DNA of 64,000 nt from Pyrrhoderma lamaoense. Its lineage: Eukaryota; Basidiomycota; Agaricomycetes; Hymenochaetales; Hymenochaetaceae. Position 1 is the first letter of the stretch. The number at the start of each line of letters is the position of its first letter. The notes beneath the pieces are model-generated. The model was not told the origin of the DNA. It saw only the letters and a program-made list of their open reading frames with translations, and did no database searches. Positions 13,427 through 32,249 of this stretch are shown piece by piece. The position numbers and the translations under genes are program-made. The DNA lies in NCBI GenBank assembly GCA_002794735.1, contig NBAZ01000001.1:1426001-1490000 (forward strand), given 5' to 3'.

Positions 13427-13977
13427 TTATTTCGACTTAAACCTCCACCCATCTTCGCCAAGTACCTTGACTGTTTCGTCTATCTTAGCCTCGGGGACAA
13501 GGATATAATCGGTATTCCTGTATCAGAGATGGATAACTATTTTAATAGGGTTTATATATTATGCATAACGTAGTTACCATGTACTAAGTGCAAATATAGA
13601 GACTCCGGCCTGCTTCAGGGGCGTGGTAAAGTCGCACATAATACCTGTTAGCCCTAAGTAAAGAATGTCTGATTATTATCTTGAGTGATAATATTATTGA
13701 TGGTCAATATCGAACCGAAATCCATGGGTCCTCTTATTTTTATACATCTCCATCTTGTTGCGCCTTCAGGCGGGTTTGTGTTATCTTTTTGACTACATAC
13801 TATTGAGATCTCCTCTTCTGTCCGAGTGACTGATACAAAGCGACATTGTTCAGTACAATCTGTTATTAACTTCAGAACATCTTGTGGGATTTGTCCTTCT
13901 GAGGGATATTGAAATATTACAAAAACTTCTGGGAGGATGATCAGATCCAAAGAAGGGTCTTTGGATGCGGGAGGCAT
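13427..13977 (-). CDS. Small ACT-domain protein (CASTOR/ACT_7-like)
   Basis: Exons: 13977-13716, 13653-13578, 13517-13427; 429 bases, 142 residues. The protein resembles small fungal and bacterial proteins with two ACT-like halves: FVSVTRTEEEISIVC in the first half, then WRCIKIRGPMDFGLTGI, and in the second half AGVSIFALSTWNTDYILV. ACT folds bind amino acids; in animal CASTOR proteins this fold senses arginine. The ligand here is unknown. The stop lies 34 bases from the stop of the convergent carrier gene, so the 3' untranslated regions of the two must overlap. Confidence 0.8.
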
Positions 13978-14123
13978 TTTTAGATGGGACAGTTAAGAAA
14001 TGGCTCGAAAAGATCTTAATAAGGGCTTTGGCACAAAGGGATTGTGATAAACTGGCTCCTCAATACACCATTAATTAATGATGATGTGTGATTACTAATA
14101 CATGAACCTATATACGACTGTCT

Positions 14124-16212
14124 TTATGTCGAATTGATTACTAGACTATAAGTCTGGGCATGGTTTCCCCCAGTGAAGACAGCTTCCTGAGTCTCACCAC
14201 TAGGGACTGCGTTGCTACTAAATACAGTTGACCCTCCAAAAGAAAGGAGGATTTCTCCCCCAGAGGTCGTCTAGAATCGAGGTAAGACCGTTGAAGAAAC
14301 ACGACTTATAAAAAGAAATTACCGTGGAGAAGGTGGAAGCAGTAACTCCACTTCCACAACTGAATTCGCCGCTAGAGACACCACAGCTACCCTTTGAGGA
14401 CTTCATAGTGAAGCTATCAGTAGTCCCAGTCAGCGTATACGTTGCCAGAGTTTGGGTTGACCAGGTTCCCGCTGACAGTAGCCCTCCTGTTGAGGAACCC
14501 GATGAACGCAATGCAGTTATTGTTGCCTTTGCAGGCAGGCCACCCGAGTTCTATCAGGGTATCTTATTATATACATATTTCTATAGTGAAGTATAAATTA
14601 AAGGCATACAGTAGGAGTCGAACCACCTGAAGTCTAACGTAGCTCTTAGATTGCTATTAGGATTAAAGCAAAAACATCTAGCTTACGGTAGTAGGAGTGC
14701 TTGAGCCTGACTTGGGGGGATATCTTATACCACTAGAAGGACAAGAGCCTTTCTCAGGTGCATCTAAAATGGTATGTACTCAGATACTTTAGCGAATGAA
14801 AGAGTATGATAGATAGTAAGCACCAATTGAGACGAAGGAACCGTCCACAACTGAACCCCTAGATGAATTCGAGTCAGACTGGATGTCATTGAATCAACAG
14901 TAATACGAACTTCAGATTAAAATACCACCAAATCTCATCAAGCACACCATCCTCGCAGTTTAGTGCAGGAATAACACCCTAAAAGATGGAAAAACTTAGG
15001 GCCTCGGGTTTGGCGGAAGAGAGAAATAGAAGCCCTGACTCACAGCTTCCGCTTGGAGGGCGTCTGTTAGTGCCGAATATGTAAATGTCTTGCTCGATGA
15101 AGGTGTGATGCCTTGATTTGACAAGAATGTAAATGTCGGAAGAGTCTAAAAATAATCAGATAAGATAAGTAATGCAAAGAACATCAGACAAACCTTGAAG
15201 AGTTTCACAACAGTATTGAAAAACGCGACGGCCTGAGATATTTGATGCAATTAAGTTACATCAAATGGATAGACAATGTGATTCACGTACTTCATCACCC
15301 GTTGAGTAGTCTTCAAAGCAGGATGGTTCCAAAGTACTGAATTTAGATATGTAATCAGATATACCATCCCACTTCTTTCTGATGAAGGTACGTTACCTCA
15401 TGCACGTTCCATGCTTGCTCCACTCATGCTAAAGAAAAGAAGCACATGCGTTCAGTAAAAGGCTTGTTCATTTATATGGAAGAAAAATTCTTCGGTTCAC
15501 CTCCCAGAAGCTTTCGTCGTCCCCATCTATATCAACCCAGAACTATGGTTATCTACAATATCAGGCATGTTCTCATCAATTCTTAAGCATACATACAGAT
15601 TCCATGAAAGACAGAGTGTCGGAAGCACCAGCGTTAGTTAGCAACTGCAGATTTGGTTCCGGCGGTAAGCGGGAGCTGTAGATATTGATAAAAATAAGAC
15701 CGTCGCTTACTCCAGAAATATCTGTGTATGCGCGAGAAGGGTCACAGCTCGACTCAAAAGTCCCATCGCAGTTGTCCGGCCACAGCCCTAAGGTATCTTG
15801 AGCGTCTGTACGATGTTACTGAACTAATTGAGAAAGTACCATGTATAGTCCAGCTGTCTGAAGGGCCAGTGCTGGGGTCAGTATCCCAGAACTGACAAAA
15901 CTATGTTAGTCTCGAATACGAAATATACAATCATCCACTTAGAAAACAAACCTGAGTCTGTAATAACAGCCCCTTAATACGTATATGTATCAGCATGAAT
16001 GGAGTAGTATATCATAATGTTTTCTTTACCCCAGGAGATTCAAAGCAGCATGTATTTTGAGAAGTAGTATTATGACATGAAGTCTGGCCTGAAATCGAGC
16101 AACCACTGGCACGCTCGAATAGCTTGAAAGAGTCAACTTCTACTGCGTTACTGAAAGGAATCTGGTCCGTAAAGGCAAGGGCAGCAGCAACGAGAGAAGT
16201 AGCTATCAGCAT
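14124..16212 (-). CDS. Secreted ribonuclease T2 with Ser/Thr linker and C-terminal accessory domain
   Basis: Sixteen exons: 16212-16030, 15972-15952, 15891-15840, 15787-15711, 15644-15597, 15542-15501, 15428-15397, 15336-15291, 15232-15194, 15145-15044, 14978-14911, 14858-14824, 14763-14687, 14633-14610, 14550-14323, 14270-14124; 1221 bases, 406 residues. The start gives a 17-residue signal peptide (MLIATSLVAAALA); an in-frame ATG at 16260 would add 16 residues. Both T2 active-site blocks are intact: IHGLWPDNC (His85) and FWEHEWSKHGTC (His142, Glu143, Lys146, His147). The catalytic domain ends near SGIRYPPK, then a TSGGSTPT linker leads to a domain of about 115 residues like that of fungal Rny1-type enzymes. 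It cleaves single-stranded RNA in the vacuole or outside the cell. Confidence 0.9.
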
Positions 16213-16651
16213 GTCGCATGCTAAGGTTCTAGCAAGAATCCACATCGAGTTCTTATACATATCGGATGAGAAGAAGAAAGTGTACCGGCAAGAATGTCAT
16301 TCGAGTTGAGATACATAGGGACGCCACAGATAGAATGGTCACAACACAAGGATTCATGCGAACAAGTTCATCCAAGCGGGTTAATCTCAATTAGGAACGT
16401 GTGTTCAACTGCCTAATCAGTGTGACCAGCATGTGATACCTCAAGCGAAACCCCTTCCATCCAAACGAATATGGTTACCGTGGTTAATCGAGTCGTGCTG
16501 TCATTTTTGTACTATAATACAACACATGGAAGATTGGTATAAACACACACAAGATGATATGTTACTAAAATGGACACGCGTGTTGTCCCGGATATGAGAT
16601 AGAGATAAAGCTGGGGTTTGTCTGATTGAGAAGCGCTGCTTCCGATCTACC
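16213..16651. promoter_or_regulatory. Upstream region of RNase T2 and 3' flank of the ALDH gene
   Basis: A 439-base gap between two minus-strand genes. It must hold the RNase T2 promoter. I see no clear TATA box and no open frame of interest. Confidence 0.4.
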
Positions 16652-19213
16652 TCATCTGCGTCCAGCCTTGATAAGCTGTATTAACCCTGCGAAGCGCGTA
16701 CGTAGTGTATCACCATAAATAAGTTGGATTAATCCACCAACAAAATCCCTGAGGAGGACAAATTAAATGCATCAGATTTAGGATCACTGTCGATTATGGC
16801 TAATACTGACCAACTATTAGTGAGGGAGCGTATAGGATAGTTTAGAGGAGCCGGAATACTGGTCTGGGCAAGGAAAGGCCATCGATCGACCACGATCGCC
16901 TTTGGATTTGTCAGTCCACGAAGGCCTTCAGGACCACCTGGTAGATAATGAATTGGTAACTATAGTCCCGGTTCCAATAATAATGGGCATACCAAATCTC
17001 CCATATCCACTAGCTTTGGCGCCGCCAAATGGTAGATCTTGGCTTTTTAAATCTTTAAGCATTAATATAATGAATCACAAAGGAAGAGTAACTCACTTCA
17101 ACTAAAGGTTTGGTTAAAGCCAAAGTAAGGTGATTTGGGGATAACAGTTTTTTTAGCAATTACTCACATAAAATACACCGAAATCATTGATGGAGACCAT
17201 TCCACATTCGAGACGTTTGGCAACCTTCAAGCATTCATCTTGATCAGGACCAAAAACACTCGCCCCAAGTCCATACCGTGTTCCATTAGCTACTTCGATG
17301 GCATCTTCTACATTCTCATAGTTCATGAGCAGTGCAACCGGGGCAAATACTAGGTGGCTATGAGCAAGTATGAACATTCCTTAATTTGAGTCGCTACTAA
17401 CGCTCTTTTTGTGCAATTTCCATTCCTTGGTGAACACCACCAATAACCGTAGGGCTGAAGTAAGTACCGTCTTCTAGATATGCATGTTTCCACTGTGATC
17501 CACCAAAGGTTAGATCTGCACCATCCTCCACCGCTTCACTGATGACTCTCTCTAATTCTGCGAACCTGTCAGCTGAGATCATTGCACCGCAGTCGACGGG
17601 TGAGATGAATCCATCCGAAGAGTGAAGAACTGAGCCAAGCCTGAGGTTCTTTACTCGTTCAGTAATCATTTCTAACAATTCCTCATATTGCGACGAATGG
17701 ACTATCAACCGTTCAATGCCGATACAGTTTTGACCAGAATTTTGGCTGAAGAAAATATGTTAAACAGAGATATATATCTTTATGTTGTACTTCAAATTCT
17801 TACAATATTCCACGCATCCAAATGCTGATCCACTTATTCAAATCAGTGCCAGGCATGATGATTGCAGGGTCCTTGCCTACGAAATATTTGTGTGAGTGTG
17901 ATAATTTCACAAACGATAAATGTTGACGTACCTCCAAGTTCAAGTAAAACAGGTGTTAAATGGGTAGTAGCAGCCATTGCGACCTTTAGGTTTAGTTCGA
18001 TGATCTCGTATCAAACTCTGATTCGAAGCACAGGCTATGAAGTACCTACTTTTCTTCCAACTTCTTCGGAGCCAATGAAGGTGATATGCCTTATGTGTGG
18101 TGATGCCGTCAATGCGTCTGCCTCTTCTGGCCAGCAACAAACCAGCTAGATCGACTAAGATATGAGTCCCATAGGAGTATGCATTGATATACGTACCTGA
18201 ACAAGTTCTGGATCAAACCCACAAACAGTTAAACATTCCCGGATTGCGCCAATAAACCAACTAGTAGACCAAACGACTTGCTCTGAGCATTTAACTACAA
18301 CAGCATTACCCGCGAAGATTGAAGCAAGTATAGGAGACCAGGCATTGTGGAGAGCTTATCATCATCTTAATTGATTGTCCCTTTATCTCTAGTACATAGC
18401 ACTCACGATAGTTCCAAGAAACAATTGCAGCCGTAACACCCAAGGGCTCGTAATGCAATTCTGATCGTTTATAGCATAACATAAAAGTTGAGCTACGCTT
18501 TTCCGGTCGTAGATAGCGCTCCCCATGAGCAAGAATCCAGTCCATCTTCGAGCATGAAGTTCTTAATAGATCGTTAGTTTGGTTAATAGTAAGTTTGTGA
18601 TATCACTTACAGAATCTCGCCTAAGGCAGCATCGACCACTTCAAAGATTTTCTTTAGCAATTTAGTATCGAGATATGCGTCAAGGATGGTGCTAACTTGT
18701 TTTTCCCGTGTCCCGACATGCTACTCTAGCACAATCCTCTTTGTTGTCAACTAGCCATTTTAGAAGGCTTCGGACTACACGTTTCCGGTCGGTGAAGCTA
18801 GTTTGCTTCCAGGAGAGTTGTGCCCGTCCTGCCATACCAATTTTTTCACCAATAGTAAGTGCATCATCCGCCAGAAAAGTGCCTAGATATAATGACGTGG
18901 AGGGATCGTAGCATGTTATATAACGTCTGTCGGGTATATGTGTAGGGGGAAGCAAATCTGGATGCTGAAGATGGGCTTCCAGGGATGGATTGCTCAAAGG
19001 TAAAGACGTCCATTCTGGATCTGCAGCCTGATAAAAGCTATTTATATTTGCAATATTTGTAGATAGTATCGAATAACTTACATCTGGTGCGGGCCAAGTA
19101 AATGGGATAGCCCTGTTTTTTACGGACTGATACCTATTGAATACAACCCAAATCCCAGCTGCAAAACAAAGAGATAGCGCATAGAGTAGCTCTGGGCCAT
19201 CATCAAGTGCCAT
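16652..19213 (-). CDS. Membrane-anchored aldehyde dehydrogenase (Msc7 type)
   Basis: Fourteen exons: 19213-19082, 19027-18697, 18638-18611, 18561-18407, 18354-18197, 18145-18050, 17983-17932, 17876-17804, 17745-17402, 17349-17168, 17101-17097, 17042-16993, 16937-16811, 16748-16652; 1830 bases, 609 residues. An N-terminal hydrophobic helix (about residues 8-27) precedes the ALDH domain. Catalytic residues are present: Glu315 in LELGGKDP and Cys349 in SGQNCIGIER. The FGGAKASGYGRFGG motif near the C-terminus is also typical. The family oxidises aldehydes with NAD(P); Msc7 relatives sit in the ER membrane and their substrate is poorly known. Exon 11 is 5 bases long. Intron 1 is 54 bases and leaves the frame open if retained. 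Confidence 0.92.
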
Positions 19214-19586
19214 GTCTGGCAGGAGATACAGCTACCTGGCTGAAGCACTTCAAGTAGCGCATACGTTCTAACACGAACTTTTAAAGAGCAAACAAGCACG
19301 TGGACGTGAGTTTGCCTGCTGTTTCTTTACTTCAATAAACATTTCAATTACGTAAGTGTTCACTACGGGGCTATAATCCGGCACTGCACAAGCGATTTCG
19401 CTTCGATTCTGTTGTTTATCTTTCTTGTAATAAAATCCGTACCAGTGGCGTGCCATTTGAAGATCTCTCTGCTTTCATGATTCATTGTCCAATCTGAGTA
19501 CCCAGCTCCCTCTAAAAGAATCTGGGCTTGTGAGTTTTTGGAATGATTGTATAGTCTCATGATTAATCCACGTCCTCCTTAGAATA
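19214..19586. promoter_or_regulatory. Divergent promoter between Msc7-type ALDH and ABCC transporter
   Basis: A 373-base gap between opposite start codons. No strong element can be named. Confidence 0.5.
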
Positions 19587-25711
<6,125 letters not shown>

Positions 25712-25880
25712 AAATGCCCTTACTTTGCTGGCTTATTTTACTAGAGATTGTTGTTGCGAACCAGCCAGTGTGTATTTTTGAGTCAATGCGTTGTAAAATA
25801 AAAATACAAGGTACATAAGATAATTATTGCTATGCTAATGAGCCCATGAAAAGTAAAATAGCTCTTGAAGACAGCTTATC

Positions 25881-27548
25881 TCAGTTCGTGGTTGCTTTCG
25901 TGTTAGGCGTGGTTGCAAACCCAACCTGCTTGTTGGTAGTATCAAAGACGGAGTAGAAACGTTCAAGGAAAGCAAATCCGTTGATGAAGTCAAGACCTTG
26001 ACCGGAGTTTGATCCAAGATCATTTACGATAAGATATACACTGTTGGAGTTCCCACCGATAATACTGTTAAGCGAACGAGGCCACGCCTGAGCATTAGCA
26101 GTGAGCTCATAAGTAACCTAAAAATAGCATTAATTTCATCACAATCGTATATGTTGTCATAACTGTCATAAGTCGATATAGTACTTACTCCATTCGTAGT
26201 GAAGAATAAACTTTGAAGGTTCGCAAATTGAGCCGTTGTCAAGCGAAGAAGACCGGTAGTGTTGTCTTCTACGGCACCTGTGGCCCGTACATATTTGTTG
26301 AAGCCATCTGTTGCTAACAAAACAAGGGTCGTTCCAGTGTCTTTTAATGCGGTAATTAGTGCGTATGATTTTATTATAAAGATATGATTACTCACCAACA
26401 ATACCGGCCGTCGTGGAAAGAATGCTGGTAGATGCTCCATAACGGACGCTTTGGTTGATACCCCAGAACTCACTTGCAGGAGAAGTTGCAGCTAAAAATA
26501 GCTCTATTAGTGAATCTCTTTCAAACTCCGCCTTAGAAGATACTCACTAATAGGCGTGAAGCTGATCTGGCCAGTGAATTTTGAGGAGCTAGGTTGTAAA
26601 TTGAGAGTCTTGTCTTATTGAGGAAATTAGGAAACGAGTCTTACTCAGTTCCTCCCCAAGTAATCTCTCCATTGGTTGATTCTTCACTTGTAGTGGGATT
26701 GAAAGAAATTCCAATTAGATTAGAAGTGATCACTTTCTGGCTGAAAAGAGTGTCGGTTATTGTCGGGACTGTACTACCTGTATCTGGCGACAATGTTCCG
26801 ACAGTTAGATCTGTAGGTCCGATACTGAAATATGATGTGGAAGAATAATTGTTAACCCCGGCGTCATTTTCTTTAAGGGAAGCCTTGATAATCACTTACC
26901 CCAAGATTCCATCTACACCATCGAAGCCTTGAGCAGTTGATGCTACACCAATAGACTGCTTCGTCGCAGTTAAACCAGACCCGAGGGAAACTGTATCTGT
27001 GAATTCCGTTCCACTAAAAGAACCGGAGCCATATGTTACAGACTACCAAACCATGTTTATAAGCTGGTCTCATGGTAACCGTATGATACGTACGACTCTG
27101 TCTTTTGTCTGAGCACTCGTACTCGTCTTGACGTAGGATTTACTTGCACCCACCCACGTATTGGAGCTTCCTGTATCAATAAGTAAAGAATCTACCATTT
27201 CACAGTGTGTTAGCATATCAGTAAACGACACGGTTGTAAGAAGATATCCTCACAGGTAGTTGCAGGGCTTCCCACCCCAACAGATGCAACATAAGTTACA
27301 GCTTGGTTTGTAACCGGCTCGTTGATAACTGCATCTTTCTGCAATACCTTTCCTGAAGCTCGTGATTTACCGAGCTCACGAAGGGCACTAGCACGGGCTT
27401 GGTCTTGCTTAAGGATATCACCGAAGTTCGTTACGTTCACTTGTTTCGCAAAGGGGAGGCGAATCAAGTTATCGCGAACAACTACAGGGTTACCTGCAAC
27501 GGCGAGAGCAAGGAGAAGCGTGGACAACAGTACTGAGGAAGAGAACAT
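25881..27548 (-). CDS. Secreted pepsin-like aspartic protease (family A1)
   Basis: Exons: 27548-27254, 27191-27094, 27042-26900, 26824-26645, 26588-26548, 26491-26396, 26340-26189, 26117-25881; 1242 bases, 413 residues. The chosen ATG gives a clean signal peptide (MFSSSVLLSTLLLALAVAG); a longer frame upstream to 27626 begins with GTG and is less likely. A propeptide of about 60-70 residues follows. Both catalytic loops are present: LLIDTGSSNTW (Asp104) and GIVDTGTTL (Asp285). The C-terminus LERFYSVFDTTNKQVGFA is the usual A1 end. The enzyme would cleave proteins outside the cell or in the vacuole at acid pH. It converges with the ABCC gene, 170 bases apart. Confidence 0.92.
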
Positions 27549-30278
27549 ATTTCGACTAGGTAAAGAGGACAAGGGAACCGCAAAGAGAGCCAGGAGAGCC
27601 TGAGTGATTAAGAGAGTGGTAACCACTATTTATGCTCTTTGCTAGACTCAAATAGATATGATATGCGGGATCTTTTTGGCTTGCTCTCATTGATTGAGGA
27701 AGCAGTACCGCGTTGTGAGGAGAAGTCTCAACGGCTGCCACATGGTTGATTGACAATCCATTAAAGGGGCTTGTGATGTGTTTGTTTTACGAGACGGCCT
27801 TCTGGGCAACACCGGGGAAACAAGTACACGAAGCACAAGGTTTAGAAGCTTCGAAACGACGCGCGATCTGAAAATACCGATGGTCGAGTTAGCAGTGCAA
27901 AGAAACGCCAGTAATAAGCGATATTAATAAGTATTTTTTCTCACCAAACACACCGGACTTTAGTTTATGACACAAGATCAACACAAGAGACCATAAGTAA
28001 AAAGAAATCGGGTCCTATGTTATCAATGTGCGCCATTACAGTATCGCGTGTAATCATGCTAAGAAGCACAGTAACCATCTGCATTATTAGGAAACTCAAT
28101 GTATAGCAATGATGCGAGTTCTCGCCATCTTCGTATAACCTGCAGTATCGTGTACTTTTTGACATGACAGTATTTTATCATGTGGAGAAGATCGACTTGA
28201 CGGACTAGACGCGAGGTACTCAGTTTTTCAACTGTCTAGGCGTTGTTATCTAGACTGAGGTCTATTGTGAGCAGTGCAATTGATGGTTGGATAGAGACGC
28301 TACGGAGAAACCACTGTAAACAACGGATGGTAGATATGCAGGTATTGATGTAAGTTACTATACAGTACAAGCATGCGGTGAAGCAGCGGGTCCTTCGATA
28401 GCCACTTAGCAATCCATCTCCCTTGAGATAAGAAGGTTGTTTATAAGACTAAGTCATTCTTTTCTTCACTATCAAATGATGAAGTAGAAATTTAAGGTGC
28501 TAATACGGAAGATGGCCACTTACAAGCTCTAGGCGAGGTCATGTGGAATTCAATGGCTCCATAGAAGAAGCGTCACGTCGTGTCCTCATACTACTAGCAT
28601 CAGGAACGAAGTTGACACTGACAATAGCATATCATTATACACGTCGATGGCATAACTTTGTAGTATGTAGTATGTGTCAGATTCTTTGGTTGGTCTTAGA
28701 TAACAACAGTCCTGGGCCCAGTCCAATGACAAGTCACATGCGTTTGTAAGTGGCAAATAACATCAAACTTACTCTAAGCAGTTCCCGCGAGCGCGAATTT
28801 CTCAAGCTCTAAATTCCTATTACATGAATGTGTATATAATATATACCATCGTCAATCATGTAAGGAACAGCCATGACACTATCTCCAGATGAGGATTGGA
28901 CGTTGTCGTATACTATATCTCATAACTTGCAATAAAAGAATCAATCCCAATGATGTCACCTGATATTGCAAGCCTCTCTGGCTTCATACACAATATTTAA
29001 GCACATTTTCCAAGGCACTCACATACTGAAGTCGCTGCCTGACTCTTTTCTCGATATATTGAACGAATAACCTGAAACACCTCATAACGGTAGTCGTTGC
29101 TAGCACTTTTTTTTTTGTCCGATTACTTGTGATTTAGGTACACTGAGGCAGAGATAACAGGATGACAAGATGTCTATTTCTGAAGATGCGAAAAAATATG
29201 ATTGTTTCCGCCGTTTTCTATGAGCTCCACTTGACCAAGTTATTTGAAATCAGGAATTCCTGTTACGTGCAGCTCTGCAACTTCGTGAATCGCTGTAACA
29301 CCGCTAACAGGACAGGTGAGTGTACTTCGTTATTCCCGAACTAGCCGATCTACCACCAGCTAATTTTATTTGCAGGACGATGAGCTGGAATTCGTTCTAG
29401 CCGTTTGCAATGAGGAGCCAGACTCTGTCATTTCATTCTCCACTAGTCTGCTGATAAGTAAAGAAAGGGCAAGTGACCTCGTATGGAAACATACGCGGGT
29501 GTGACTAGAAACGTGTGGGCATATCCCATGTTATTGCCAAAAGAGGCAAGTAGCTCACGCCGAGGAGTGATAAACTATAGGATCTTTTCATTCTGTTTTT
29601 CTTTCTCTGTTTCATTATACATCTACTTTTTTACGTGCTTGTGTACCTCTTTGATATGTGCCTGTAATACGTAGTACAAGTACATGCACAAGAGTGATAC
29701 GGCCGAGGAAAATTGCTGGCTCGATATGATGACACTGAGCACGATAGCGCGGACCGACTCCGATCGTAGAGTGACGTCATGCCCCGATCTCCATCCAGAC
29801 CTCGGAGTGGAAACACAACCCTAGGGCTCGGTGAAGAGGCCGCGGGACGAGCAGACAGGTCAAAGGAAAGGTCGAATGCAGGACAGTTTTTGCGAGTTGA
29901 AATGTATTAGTAGTGTTATTTTGTGGCGAACTGGAGCATTTCTAGTTCAGGAATATCCGTGATATGGTACATTACTTTCTCAAGGAAATGTAAGAAGCAA
30001 ATTAGTACTTACTTGTTGTGGCAGAGCTGCTAAGAAACTAGCCCAGAGTGCATTTAAAAGTCGGCGCCCTCCCCTTACTCCCATACCACCATCCACTTCT
30101 TACCCCCCCGTGCTCCTCTCAAAGGTCAGTAGCCCTTCTTGAAGTTCTTTCTTCGACTTCCCATTGCCGAGGTTGCCGACACTATATTCTATTCTTGATA
30201 CTTCCCATTGTTTGGCTATACACCTTATTTCTTTCATATTCATATTCGTCTACCTCGTCTTTGTCTTCTGCCACCACA
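27549..30278. other. 2.7 kb intergenic region between divergent protease and ARMT1-like genes
   Basis: It holds both promoters. On the protease side a TATTTATGC element lies about 80 bases before the ATG. On the ARMT1 side, 30050-30278 has a CATTTAAAAG TATA-like element followed by C/T-rich sequence typical of fungal 5' leaders. The middle has only short random frames without family signals. I could not identify an RNA gene. Confidence 0.5.
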
Positions 30279-32249
30279 ATGTCTGACTCTTACTTTCCTC
30301 CAACTCCTGAACCGAATAACGGTGGCTTACCGGGGTTATCCAGCCAAAGTCAAGCTCCAAAATATCCGGTACGGATGTCTTTAGAAACACACGCACATGC
30401 GAACGGTGACGCCCATCGTGGCGTATCTCCGACCCGCTCTGGTGCACCCACAAAGGTTTCTCTCTCTCTTGGTCACCTTCCTAGCAAGAAGGAGGTGAAA
30501 GCGACTTATCCTAGAACACCGTCACGAGTATGTATATCTCAATAGTTTATATGCATCTTATCTCACTTAAAACCCTAGGTTGATCCAAACAACCCACCTT
30601 GGCCTGCTTATCGTGGATACCATGAATATTCTTTTGCACATGCTACTATGGGTGTTCGCCTACCCACAATTCTTGGGAAGGCCATTGATGACACTATCCG
30701 AACGCTCAATGAACAATCCGATGAAGATAAAATGATCGATCTTTGCAAATGTATCGAACGAATGGAAGATTTAATGCATGACCTCACTGGAAAAGCCATC
30801 CTTCGTCCAATTGTTGATGATGGCGAAGGTGACGTAGCTTTATGGAATAAGGAAATAGCGAAGTATTTCCAGGGTTAGCTCCAATCATTATTATATCGGT
30901 CGATGAATCGTGTCCCTGACTCTTAATTAGGTAAAAATTTCATCAATGCTCCGTGGCTCTTTGCAGAAGCATACAAATACCGACGTCTTCATGAGTGCTT
31001 CAGCATAAGCAAGTATTGGAAAGACTATGACGTTTTCTTCAGACAGAAGGTATGTTTAGCGATAAAGCTACTAAACTATCAAACTAATCAGTCTTGAAAG
31101 TGTGATACTTTCTCTCGGTCTGCTCAAGCTGTATTCGAGCTTTGTACTCGTTTCGTTGAGCCTTGGAAATATGCAGATTCTGAAGCTCATGCAAAATTGT
31201 CAGAAGAGGAGTATCTTGAGGCGGAGCGTCTTATGTTCCTTGAACTTACTCAAGTTTGCCTTTGGGGAAATTCAACCGATCTTTCTCTTCTTATTAACAT
31301 GACTGAGGAAGACATCAAAAAACTACAGTCAACTGGTGGGGATCACCTTGCAGCTACAGAAAAGAACATTCTCGGAAACCATCTACCTAGACTATGGGAA
31401 ATTGTTAAAGATCTCCGCGGTAAAACCGGTGGACGCGTTGATTTTGTTCTTGATAATGCAGGCTTTGAACTCTACTGTGATTGCGTTTTTGGTGAGTTAG
31501 ATGTGCCACATCTAGATGAGAGTAGATATTGATTTTCTTCTAGCGGACTACTTAATCCAGTCCGGTTTGGCCAAGCAGGTTCGGTTCCATGGTAAAAGGT
31601 TTGCATGGTTCGTGTCCGATGTAACGAAAAAGGACTGGGACTGGCTGCTGAATACAATGGTGTATGGAGAGCTCTTCAGAGATGTTACTGAAGTTGAGCG
31701 TGAGTCCCTCAGAAAAATGGGCCTCCGTTGGAAGGTAAGACTTGTCATCCACATTTTCAATCAATTTTCCGTCCTGAACTGTTCTTTCTAGCAATATGAG
31801 AAGGAAGGGAAATGGACTTACGAACAGCACCCGTTCTGGTGTACAGGCTACACCTTCTGGGACATGATCACTGAGGCACCAGATCTTTTCCTGCACTTAT
31901 CACATTCCGACCTAGTATTCTTCAAGGGTGACCTGAACCATCGCAAGCTTACTTATGATTGTGCTGCTCCAGCTGCTACTCCCTTCGAAGAAGCTATTGG
32001 ACCCATGGCAAATGCTGCCGGTGCACCGAAAGTGTGTTCACTCCGTACCATCAAGAGTGATGTGGTAGTTGGCCTCGAGAGCAACGAAATAGCGGATAAA
32101 TTAGATAAAGAAGAACCAGGCTGGAAAATCAGTGGCAAATATGTACGTCATTTCTATATCAATTTATTAACGCTATTTAATGAGGTTTCCCCCAGGCCGT
32201 TGTACTTGTGTCCGAGGGTAGGCCGGGTGAAAAAGTTCGATTTGCGTAG
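30279..32249 (+). CDS. DUF89/ARMT1-family metal-dependent phosphatase (damage-control phosphatase)
   Basis: Exons: 30279-30527, 30579-30873, 30931-31049, 31101-31491, 31544-31734, 31792-32142, 32196-32249; 1650 bases, 549 residues. The first 80 residues are low complexity; the upstream in-frame start at 30048 is not ATG. Family motifs are clear: WPAYRGYHEYSFAHATMG near the start of the domain, the metal-binding FVLDNAGFELYCD, and VFFKGDLNHRKL near the end. Members hydrolyse phosphate from damaged or over-oxidised sugar phosphates such as fructose-1-phosphate (yeast YMR027W type). The human ARMT1 name reflects a claimed carboxyl methyltransferase activity. It is cytosolic by lack of signals. 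Confidence 0.9.

Noticed and set aside
28543..29344. Short plus-strand frames in the 27.5-30.2 kb gap
   Set aside because: Under 70 codons, no recognised motif, and no exon chain could be built around them.
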